This document shows, one piece after another, positions 1 to 5,777 of a stretch of 8,704 nt of DNA (within the stretch, counting starts at the first letter, position 1; every line of letters begins with the position of its first letter). The stretch is from positions 1 to 8,704 of the forward strand of contig CALGBN010000476.1 in assembly GCA_937877765.1 (NCBI GenBank), read 5' to 3'. The position numbers and the translations under genes are program-made. Origin of the DNA: Candidatus Bathyarchaeota archaeon. GTDB taxonomy: Archaea > Thermoproteota > Bathyarchaeia > TCS64. The notes beneath the pieces were generated by a model. That model searched no databases and had not been told where the DNA came from. It worked only from the letters and a program-made list of their open reading frames with translations.

Positions 1-1240
1 TACAGGTGATTTTCAGAAGGTCACCTGTTACTGCTCTGGGAGTGCTCTCTAAGTTGTTAGGATCTATTTCTTCTACTGTACGGGCACAAGCTAGCCAGTT
101 AATATCTTGAAGTGTTTCTTTTTCCTCGTATCTGAATGAGACATCTTTGTACTCTATCTTGCCTGAAATCTCTTTTTTAATGGGTTTCTCTGCTTCAGGC
201 ACGTCTTCACCTACGTCTATGACCTCAAAGACTCGTCTCGCACTCGCTATAGCATCATTATAGAACATGATTAGCCGTGCAAACATCCTCATGGGTCCAA
301 CCAGTTGAGCAAAATATACCCCAAAAAGCACCATCTCCCCAATAGACAATCGACCAGTCTGAGCTTCCTGCCCTGCGTAGAAAATAATTAGGGCTACTCC
401 TATAGCGACCATGAATGTGCTGCTGGGTCCATAGAGGTCTTGGATTAGTGCTGCTTGAAGACTTGTATCCACGTATTCTGTGTTCTTTTCTTTGAATCTC
501 TCAAGAAAACTCTCCTCTACTCCATGGGTCTTTATGAGTTTATGACCTACAATCCCCTCCACCAGCACATTATTCAGGTCTCCAAACTGGTTTTTTGAGC
601 GCCTCAAATACCCGCTGATCCTGCTGGAGTACATGTGAGTGCTCAGGAAGATGAATGGTAATGGGATGCAGCAGACAAGGGTAACCCTTGGATCAATACG
701 ATACAGAATGTATAATGTGAAAAGAAACTGCATACCGTGCCTGAATATTTCTCGTACTGTCTCGCTGTAAAACAGGTCAACTGCTCCAAGGTCGCTTGTT
801 ACCCTGCTGATGATTTGTCCAGACATCACTTTATCCAGATAAGAGAACGACTTGTCAATCAAGGCTTCATAGAAATCCCGCCTCATAACCCGTAGAATAT
901 TTTGACTCAGTGTTGCCCGTAATGTGATATGGACCACGTGGAAGACCCCGCGTATAACCGCCAAACCAACAATCATACTACATAGTATAATCAATAATCC
1001 AGTAGGGTCAGTTACACCCGTCCAGTTCTTCACCAACTCGATAAACCAGTGAGTATTACCGGGAACCGGTACCAAGATATAGTCAATAATCAAAGCAACA
1101 ATCAGTGGAACTATCAACGCAAAGATTCCGTGTCTCCCAAAAGCTGTCAAAACGATTCCTATGAAGACGCCCATGAACGGCTTCATATACCCCAAAAGCC
1201 TCTTGGTAAGTTCCCAGTTAGACGGATTATAATCGGACAA
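1..1240 (-). CDS. ABC exporter, permease-ATPase fusion (partial, C-terminus outside window)
   Basis: This gene encodes an ABC-type exporter half-molecule with the membrane domain first and the ATPase second; the substrate is unknown. The frame stays open from 1240 to the window edge (413 codons). Residues about 20-320 form a type-1 exporter membrane domain: hydrophobic helices, the coupling-helix stretch with FSYLDKVMSGQIISRVTSDL and the later FGVYFAQLVGPM helix. Residues about 365-375 (IEYKDVSFRY) are the usual start of the nucleotide-binding domain. I chose the TTG at 1240 because the frame is closed by TGA just upstream, the residues SNWELTKRLLGYMKP fit the family's cytosolic lead-in, and a TATA-like box lies about 35 bp upstream. 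The first ATG is at 1186. Oddly, no Walker A appears in the 40 residues after VSFRY, where the family normally has it within about 30. The gene is divergent from the M20 gene. The family call is secure; function and the exact start are not. Confidence 0.88.
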   Translation of the reverse strand, partial: MSDYNPSNWELTKRLLGYMKPFMGVFIGIVLTAFGRHGIFALIVPLIVALIIDYILVPVPGNTHWFIELVKNWTGVTDPTGLLIILCSMIVGLAVIRGVFHVVHITLRATLSQNILRVMRRDFYEALIDKSFSYLDKVMSGQIISRVTSDLGAVDLFYSETVREIFRHGMQFLFTLYILYRIDPRVTLVCCIPLPFIFLSTHMYSSRISGYLRRSKNQFGDLNNVLVEGIVGHKLIKTHGVEESFLERFKEKNTEYVDTSLQAALIQDLYGPSSTFMVAIGVALIIFYAGQEAQTGRLSIGEMVLFGVYFAQLVGPMRMFARLIMFYNDAIASARRVFEVIDVGEDVPEAEKPIKKEISGKIEYKDVSFRYEEKETLQDINWLACARTVEEIDPNNLESTPRAVTGDLLKITC

Positions 1241-1268
1241 AGGATACCCTACTGAATAAAGTCAACAT

Positions 1269-1282
1269 ACTTAGTATATAGA
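1269..1282 (-). promoter_or_regulatory. TATA-like box for the ABC exporter gene
   Basis: The minus strand reads CTATATACTAAG here, the only strong TATA-like element between the divergent exporter and M20 genes. A start of transcription about 25 bp downstream would leave a leader of roughly 10 nt before the TTG at 1240. The core is nearly symmetric, so use in the other direction cannot be excluded. Confidence 0.45.
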
Positions 1283-1296
1283 AGATTCCAGAAAAA

Positions 1297-1313
1297 CCAG
1301 TCTCCGGCACTGG
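1297..1313. repeat. Short inverted repeat in divergent intergenic region
   Basis: CCAGT and ACTGG arms of 5 bp flank a 7-bp centre between the exporter and M20 promoters. It could be a half-site pair for a dimeric regulator, but 5-bp arms can arise by chance. Confidence 0.25.
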
Positions 1314-1319
1314 ACAAGC

Positions 1320-1347
1320 ATTAAACCATTAAACAATATTATTAACC
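1320..1347 (+). promoter_or_regulatory. A/T-rich upstream element of the M20 gene
   Basis: Three related copies, ATTAAAC at 1320, ATTAAAC at 1328 and ATTAACC at 1341, lead directly into the ATG. The first lies at about -25 to the start codon, where a TATA box would sit for a leaderless mRNA, but it is a poor match to the archaeal consensus. The assignment is tentative. Confidence 0.3.
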
Positions 1348-2595
1348 ATGAAACCCAGCCCCATGCAACAGCGCCTACTTGATCGCGTTGAAGAAGACCG
1401 CGAAGAGATCATAGCGTTCCTCAGAGGCTTCTTACAGGTACCGAGTCCAAACCCACCCGGAGATACAAGACAAGCCACCAGATACATCACAGAATATCTT
1501 GACTCAAAGAACATAGACTACAAAGTAGTAGGACCAGATCCTGAGAAACCAAACATCGTCAGTACACTCGACACTGAGAAACCCGGCAGACACCTGATAC
1601 TCAATGGGCACATTGACGTATTCCCCGTTGGAAACCCTGACGGATGGAGCCATAAACCATGGGGCGGAGAACTCGTAGACGGTAAAATCTATGGAAGAGG
1701 TGCCTGCGACATGAAAACAGGTACCACTGCGTCCATCTACACATACGCTGTGTTCAACGAGCTTGTTGATGAAATCAAGGGAAAACTAACCCTCACAGCG
1801 GTTAGTGACGAGGAGACCGGTGGAAGACTAGGCGCAGGTTGGCTTGTGGAGAACATGCCCGAGACCATGGGTGACTGTGTAATCAACGGTGAGCCAAGCA
1901 GCCCCTACACCATCAGATTCGGTGAAAAAGGCATACTCTGGCTACACGTCACAGTCAGGTCCAAGGGTGGCCACGGGGCATATCCTCACCTGAGCCCCAA
2001 CCCCATAAAAATAGCAGCTAAACTAATCACAGAACTAGAAACCCTAAATGAGACCCCAGTAGACTATCCGCCAAACCTCCTCAAGGCTATCAATGAGGGT
2101 AGAGTAGAAGCAGAGAAAGCCCTAGGAACAGGTGGCGCCGATGTCATGAGCAGGCTTAGCGTCAACATAGGCTCCATCACTGGAGGCGTCAAGATAAACG
2201 TCATACCAAGAGAATGCAGCTTCGAGGTTGATTTACGGCTTCCACCGGGGCTCAGCCGGGAACAAGTACTCCCAAGAGTAGAAGCCATCTTAGACAAGTA
2301 CCCTGGGGCAAGCTATGAGGAGATACGTTATGATGGTCCTCTATGGAGTCCGCCAGATTATGAGATGATTGAAACCATGAGAGCCAATAGCCGACTTCTT
2401 GGGATAGACCCCAAGCCAATAATCAGTCTCGGGGGCTCAGACCTCAAGTTCTGGAGAAGCCACAAGATTCCCAGTTATTATTATGGTCCAATGAACCACG
2501 GTATGGGCACAGTGGACGAATACGTAGAAATTGAAGAATTAATGCACATAGTGAAGGTGCATCTTCTCTCAGCCTATCAGTACCTCACACAGTAG
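1348..2595 (+). CDS. M20-family zinc deacylase/peptidase (ArgE/DapE-like)
   Basis: This is a 415-residue cytosolic di-zinc hydrolase that cleaves amide bonds of N-acylated amino acids or small peptides. The M20 signature is complete: NGHID (H88, D90), CDMKTG (D121, bridging metal ligand), SDEETGG (E155 general base, E156 ligand), NGEPS (E182 ligand) and the C-terminal MNHGMG (H384 ligand). The dimerisation domain carries GGHGAYPH (H209), the histidine that in DapE/ArgE relatives reaches into the partner's active site. Length matches the ArgE/DapE class. The substrate cannot be read from the motifs: acetylornithine, succinyl-diaminopimelate and acyl-amino acids are all possible, and no lysine or arginine biosynthesis gene is adjacent. 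The ATG at 1348 gives a normal N-terminus. No Shine-Dalgarno precedes it, only an A/T-rich stretch with ATTAAAC repeats. Its end overlaps the convergent 78-residue gene by 11 nt. Confidence 0.93.
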   Translation: MKPSPMQQRLLDRVEEDREEIIAFLRGFLQVPSPNPPGDTRQATRYITEYLDSKNIDYKVVGPDPEKPNIVSTLDTEKPGRHLILNGHIDVFPVGNPDGWSHKPWGGELVDGKIYGRGACDMKTGTTASIYTYAVFNELVDEIKGKLTLTAVSDEETGGRLGAGWLVENMPETMGDCVINGEPSSPYTIRFGEKGILWLHVTVRSKGGHGAYPHLSPNPIKIAAKLITELETLNETPVDYPPNLLKAINEGRVEAEKALGTGGADVMSRLSVNIGSITGGVKINVIPRECSFEVDLRLPPGLSREQVLPRVEAILDKYPGASYEEIRYDGPLWSPPDYEMIETMRANSRLLGIDPKPIISLGGSDLKFWRSHKIPSYYYGPMNHGMGTVDEYVEIEELMHIVKVHLLSAYQYLTQ

Positions 2596-2821
2596 TAGGT
2601 GTTTTTATCTTCCTACCTGTGATACGCTCCAACTCGGTCTTAACCGTCTCAAACTCGCTGCTTCCGCCGCCACGAGCCCAGTATCTGCGTCCATCTTTTG
2701 CTTCAAAAAACTCATAGACCTGATAATATGGTTCCTTGTTTAGGGTTGATTTTACGAGGAGGTATCTGCCAATCTCCGCTAGCTTCTCGCTGTCTTCCGG
2801 GAGTTTTTTCTTAGGATTCAT
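2585..2821 (-). CDS. Small conserved-looking protein of unknown function (78 aa)
   Basis: I do not recognise this family. The protein is small, charged and soluble, with a lysine-rich start (MNPKKKLPEDSEKLAE), a central aromatic segment (residues about 31-50: YYQVYEFFEAKDGRRYWAR), a glycine-serine turn (GGGSS, 51-55) and a final amphipathic helix (57-69, ETVKTELERITGR). The pattern suggests a compact helix-sheet-helix fold. Support for it being real comes from a good TATA-like box 13-27 bp upstream of the ATG, its filling of the space between two other genes, and its non-repetitive composition. Its last 11 nt overlap the end of the convergent M20 gene, so both transcripts must run through each other. 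It is divergent from the amidohydrolase gene and shares with it the upstream region holding the 28-bp palindrome. Confidence 0.7.
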   Translation of the reverse strand: MNPKKKLPEDSEKLAEIGRYLLVKSTLNKEPYYQVYEFFEAKDGRRYWARGGGSSEFETVKTELERITGRKIKTPTTV

Positions 2822-2833
2822 CTAACCATCTGA

Positions 2834-2848
2834 TCATATACATATAGA
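2834..2848 (-). promoter_or_regulatory. TATA-like box for the 78-aa gene
   Basis: On the minus strand this reads TCTATATGTATATGA, a strong archaeal TATA-like match ending 13 bp before the ATG at 2821. That spacing implies a leaderless or almost leaderless transcript. Confidence 0.5.
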
Positions 2849-2874
2849 CAAGGGTATGAGATAGCAGTTGTGTA

Positions 2875-2902
2875 TATTTCGTCCGTAATTACAGACGAAA
2901 TA
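2875..2902. promoter_or_regulatory. 28-bp near-perfect palindrome, probable operator
   Basis: The outer arms TATTTCGTC (2875-2883) and GACGAAATA (2894-2902) and the self-complementary centre GTAATTAC (2885-2892) share one axis at 2888/2889. Only the 2884/2893 pair (C and A) breaks the symmetry. With no unpaired loop region it fits a DNA site for a dimeric or tetrameric regulator better than an RNA hairpin. It lies between the TATA-like boxes of the divergent 78-aa and amidohydrolase genes, so one bound protein could control both. The cognate regulator is not in the window. Confidence 0.6.
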
Positions 2903-2927
2903 CCATCTCAGGGGTATCCAGTTAATT

Positions 2928-2935
2928 TCTTATAC
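2928..2935 (+). promoter_or_regulatory. TATA-like box for the amidohydrolase gene
   Basis: The sequence TCTTATAC precedes the GTG at 2979 by about 45 bp. A transcription start about 25 bp downstream (near 2957) would fall after the GTG/ATG codons at 2943/2946, which favours the later start. A run of five G at 2966-2970, 8 nt before the GTG, may serve as a weak ribosome binding site. Confidence 0.4.
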
Positions 2936-2978
2936 AGATATTGTGATGCTTTTTCATGGTTTTACGGGGGCAGATTGG

Positions 2979-3932
2979 GTGAGTATTATTGATGTTCATG
3001 TGCATTTGACGCCAAGGTGTTTTGTTGACGTGGTTCAGAAGGGCGGTGACTGGTATGGTATGACTGCTGAGGATGGTGAGCTTGATAACCCGAAGAATCT
3101 CTGGACCCCGGAGCAGCGTATCGCCGAGATGGACCGGCTTGGGCTTGATATGCAGCTTGTATCGCCGACTGATGTCTTCTATCAGTACCATCAGGAGCCT
3201 ATGGTGACCGCAAAGATAGCCCAAGAATGCAACACTGTGATATCTGAACTTGTATTGGCATATCCTAAACGGTTTATGGGATTAGGCACGTTACCCATGC
3301 AGGATATTGATCTCGCGTTGGCTGAGTTGGATTACGGGATGAATAAGCTGGGTCTGAAGGGTTTCATGATCGATGATCACGTGAATGGTGTCACCTATGA
3401 TGATCCGGTGTTTGATCCCTTCTGGAGACGTGTTGAACGTCTTGGGGCATTTATGCTGGTACATCAGTATGGTCCAACTGTCACCGAGACCCGTACAAGA
3501 AAATACTTCCTCCACAACACAGTGGGAAACTCAGTTGATAGAGTTCTCACCTTTGGATGTCTTGTGGGCGGTGGTGTGATGAATAGGTATCCTAAGCTCA
3601 AGATATGTCTTGGGCATGCTGGTGGTTTTGTTCCCTATGCTGTTGACAGGATGGATAAGGGCTGGGCGATGTTCCCTCAATACCGTGGAGAAGCAACAGA
3701 ACCGCCTAGCGCTTATGTTGACAGATTCTACTATGATACCACTACCTTCACTGACAGGAATCTAAGGTTCCTCGTTGATATGGTTGGAGCCGATAGGGTT
3801 GTTTTAGGTTCTGATTGGCCTGCACCTATGGCTGTGAATGACCCTGTTGGCGCGATTAGGGATTCACCTGTCCTGAATGATAAGGAAAAAGAAGCTATTC
3901 TCTGGGGGAACATTGGTAAAGCTCTAAACTGA
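2979..3932 (+). CDS. ACMSD-type amidohydrolase (amidohydrolase_2 family, COG2159)
   Basis: This is a zinc-dependent TIM-barrel enzyme of the family that includes aminocarboxymuconate-semialdehyde decarboxylase (ACMSD) and hydroxybenzoate/resorcylate decarboxylases; members decarboxylate or hydrolyse small acids. Counting from the GTG at 2979 (317 aa), the family's metal and catalytic set is present: DVHVH (H7, H9) on strand 1, MLVHQYG (H162), LGHAGG (H213, catalytic His in ACMSD) and GSDWP (D279). The order and approximate spacing match ACMSD. The frame is open back to a GTG at 2943 and ATG at 2946, but those would add 11-12 non-family residues before the first strand, and the TATA position argues against them. 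No soluble partner enzyme of a known aromatic or tryptophan pathway is nearby, so the substrate is unknown. It converges on the dehydrogenase-BKACE operon with a 2-nt gap. Its wobble use (many GGT, GTT, GAT, CTT) differs from the A/C-ending codons of its neighbours. Confidence 0.9.
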   Translation: MSIIDVHVHLTPRCFVDVVQKGGDWYGMTAEDGELDNPKNLWTPEQRIAEMDRLGLDMQLVSPTDVFYQYHQEPMVTAKIAQECNTVISELVLAYPKRFMGLGTLPMQDIDLALAELDYGMNKLGLKGFMIDDHVNGVTYDDPVFDPFWRRVERLGAFMLVHQYGPTVTETRTRKYFLHNTVGNSVDRVLTFGCLVGGGVMNRYPKLKICLGHAGGFVPYAVDRMDKGWAMFPQYRGEATEPPSAYVDRFYYDTTTFTDRNLRFLVDMVGADRVVLGSDWPAPMAVNDPVGAIRDSPVLNDKEKEAILWGNIGKALN

Positions 3933-3934
3933 GC

Positions 3935-4825
3935 TTATTTTCCGTGGAGCCACTCTGGTTTACTGTACTCTGGGTCAGGGTATTTGTAGAATCCTTTCCC
4001 TGTTTTCACCCCGAGATCGCCTTGTTTGATCTTGTCTAGGAGTATCTTGGGTGGCTTGTCTCTCTTTTCTCCTGATTCCCGGTAATAGACCATTTCGATG
4101 TCACGTACAACATCTAAGCCTACTCGGTCCATCATTCCAAAGGGTCCGATGTCTGTCTTGTATAGGCTCATCCACGCTCTGTCTACGTCCATAAAGTCTG
4201 CTACCCCTGTGTCTGCTACTGTGAGACATTCTTTTTTGATGGCTCTCCAGACCCTGTTGAAGATGAAACCGGTGCTCTCCTTTAACACCATAAGGGGGTA
4301 TACGTCTATGCTGTGGCTGTAGGCTCGTGCTTTCTCAATGGCTTCATCAGTGGTATAGCTGCCTTTCATTAGCTCCAGTACGCTTCTTCTCCATGGGTAG
4401 CCGTAGAAATGCATGTTTAGCACTCGTTCAGGGTGTTTTGTGGCATCCTCGATATGTGATATTTTGATGCTGCTGCTGTTGCTACAGATTATTACATCTG
4501 GTTTGCATAGTTTGTCGAGTTCTCTGAAGACCTCTCGTTTGATGTCCAGTTGTTCTACCACTGCCTCGATTACAATATCAGCGTCTTTTACTGCTTCTGG
4601 GAGGCTTGTGGTGTAACTTATTCTCTTTTTTATCTCATCTATCTGGTCCTGATTGATTTCCTCTTTACTGATCCATTCCTGGATATACTCTTCAACGCTG
4701 CTCTTTGAGACATCAAACGCCTTCTCTGAGACATCATGCATAGAAACAGTGTATCCGTTACGTGCTGAGAGGGCTCCGATCTGGGTTCCAAGGAAACCTG
4801 AGCCAACGATACAAAGCTTAGTCAT
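3935..4825 (-). CDS. 3-hydroxyacyl-CoA dehydrogenase family protein (possibly carnitine-dehydrogenase-like)
   Basis: This 296-residue NAD-dependent dehydrogenase oxidises a 3-hydroxy group to a 3-keto group. The Rossmann start is VGSGFLGTQIG (G8, G10, G13), with D31 ending strand 2, which selects NAD(H). CSNSSS (115-119) and GFIFNR (N190) are family landmarks, and H139 with E151 has the exact 12-residue spacing of the catalytic His-Glu dyad. The C-terminal domain ends in GVKTGKGFYKY. The usual HFFNP motif reads HFYGYP, so the Asn three residues after the catalytic His is Gly142. Its ATG overlaps the stop of the upstream BKACE gene (TAATG), showing translational coupling. L-carnitine dehydrogenase belongs to this same fold family and is paired with a BKACE in carnitine-degrading bacteria, so the substrate may be a free 3-hydroxy acid rather than a CoA ester. 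That is inference from context. Confidence 0.9.
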   Translation of the reverse strand: MTKLCIVGSGFLGTQIGALSARNGYTVSMHDVSEKAFDVSKSSVEEYIQEWISKEEINQDQIDEIKKRISYTTSLPEAVKDADIVIEAVVEQLDIKREVFRELDKLCKPDVIICSNSSSIKISHIEDATKHPERVLNMHFYGYPWRRSVLELMKGSYTTDEAIEKARAYSHSIDVYPLMVLKESTGFIFNRVWRAIKKECLTVADTGVADFMDVDRAWMSLYKTDIGPFGMMDRVGLDVVRDIEMVYYRESGEKRDKPPKILLDKIKQGDLGVKTGKGFYKYPDPEYSKPEWLHGK

Positions 4826-5688
4826 TACTTCAGCTCCAGTATCTCACGTGCCTCATCAGGTGAAGCTATGGGTCTCTCCAATTCCTTAGCAATATTCACA
4901 GCTTTCCTTACAAGATCAGCGTTGCTTCGTGCTAGTTCTCCTCTCCTGAGATAGACATTATCCTCGAATCCGACTCGTACATGTCCACCCAGTACTGTGG
5001 CGATGGCTGCCATGGGTATCTGGTTTCTGCCCAGTGCACAGACGCTCCATGTCCAGTTTTCTGGGAGAAGATCAACACTGTACTGTAGCATGCGTGGGTT
5101 GGGTAGGAAACCTGTGCGTCCCACCATCACGAACTGGACGTGTAATGGCTCGGGTACGATTCCTTTGACTGCGATCTGTTTGCAGACATTGATCATGCCG
5201 GTATCGTAGACCTCGTGCTCTGGTTTGACACCATGCTTCACCATGTATCCACACCAGCGTTCAAGCATGCTAACCGTGTTAAGAAATATCTCGCCTGTAG
5301 GATGCTCTGCCCATCGGTTCATGGTGCCCATGTTGAGGCTCATCATCTCTGTGCCGATCTTACAACGCTCTTCAACGAGACGGTCCCAGACTTCAGGTGG
5401 GTTGCCGACTCTTCCACCCCCTGTGGTGAGGTTGATTATAACATCAGTCTCTTCTCTGATGCGTTCAACGTATTCTCGCATCAATGGGTTTGGGTCTCCG
5501 CTGTATGCTTCGCCTGTCTCTGGGTCTTTGGCGTGTAGATGAACCACGCTTGCACCTGCTTCAACGCAGGCAAGTACTTCGGCTACGATTTCGTCTACTG
5601 TGCTTGGTACGTATGGGGTGGTCTCTTTTGATACGTATTCTCCGCCGGTTACCGCTGCGGTTACTATGAGTTTCTCCAACTTGATCAT
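4825..5688 (-). CDS. Beta-keto acid cleavage enzyme (BKACE, DUF849, Kce-like)
   Basis: BKACE enzymes condense a beta-keto acid with acetyl-CoA and cleave it to acetoacetate plus a new acyl-CoA; the founding member Kce acts in lysine fermentation. This 287-residue TIM-barrel protein keeps all key residues: VTGGE (E17), HLHAKD (zinc ligands H50 and H52), NLTTGGG (86-92) and the HVRVGFEDN segment, where R238, E242 (zinc ligand) and D243 keep the spacing of Kce's R226, E230 and D231. Length is typical. It is the first gene of an operon with the dehydrogenase, which starts inside its stop codon. The ATG at 5688 follows a short leader. The substrate (3-keto-5-aminohexanoate, dehydrocarnitine, 3-ketoglutarate or other) is not decided by the visible residues, and other Kce-pathway lysine genes are absent from the window. 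Confidence 0.94.
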   Translation of the reverse strand: MIKLEKLIVTAAVTGGEYVSKETTPYVPSTVDEIVAEVLACVEAGASVVHLHAKDPETGEAYSGDPNPLMREYVERIREETDVIINLTTGGGRVGNPPEVWDRLVEERCKIGTEMMSLNMGTMNRWAEHPTGEIFLNTVSMLERWCGYMVKHGVKPEHEVYDTGMINVCKQIAVKGIVPEPLHVQFVMVGRTGFLPNPRMLQYSVDLLPENWTWSVCALGRNQIPMAAIATVLGGHVRVGFEDNVYLRRGELARSNADLVRKAVNIAKELERPIASPDEAREILELK

Positions 5689-5738
5689 TTAACCGTTGTT
5701 GAATCTTGATGTTAATCCTTTCCTTAGCCCTCTTCTAG

Positions 5739-5755
5739 AAAAAATAGATAAAAAA
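5739..5755 (-). terminator. Double oligo-T tract: terminator of the secreted-protein gene, also TATA-like for the BKACE operon
   Basis: On the minus strand two runs of six T (complement of 5750-5755 and 5739-5744) separated by ATCTA lie 20-40 nt beyond the stop of the exported-protein gene. Such T tracts end transcription in archaea. The same stretch (TTTTTTATCTATTTTTT) is the most T/A-rich element upstream of the BKACE start at 5688, so it could also carry that promoter. Confidence 0.45.
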
Positions 5756-5777
5756 CGAGAACTTGGAAATAATGGGT

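Noticed and set aside
1..100. An intein beginning at the Cys in LACARTVEE of the ABC exporter
   Set aside because: The residues after the Cys do not match the intein N-terminal block (no GDT-like motif), and inteins in ATPases normally sit inside Walker A, not before it.
2595..2630. Stem-loop GTAGG...CCTAC with a T-run as a terminator for the M20 gene
   Set aside because: The stem is only 5 bp, the T-run is in the loop rather than after it, and the stretch lies inside the coding end of the 78-aa gene.
2922..3224. Minus-strand 100-codon frame over the start of the amidohydrolase gene
   Set aside because: It is antisense to the HxH metal-binding region of a clear enzyme, has a His/Asn/Thr-rich unconvincing sequence, and would cover the amidohydrolase promoter.
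5215..5542. Two plus-strand reading frames of 105-107 codons opposite the BKACE gene
   Set aside because: The opposite strand encodes BKACE with all catalytic residues here. These frames give Cys/Ser/Arg-rich nonsense without domain features or promoter.
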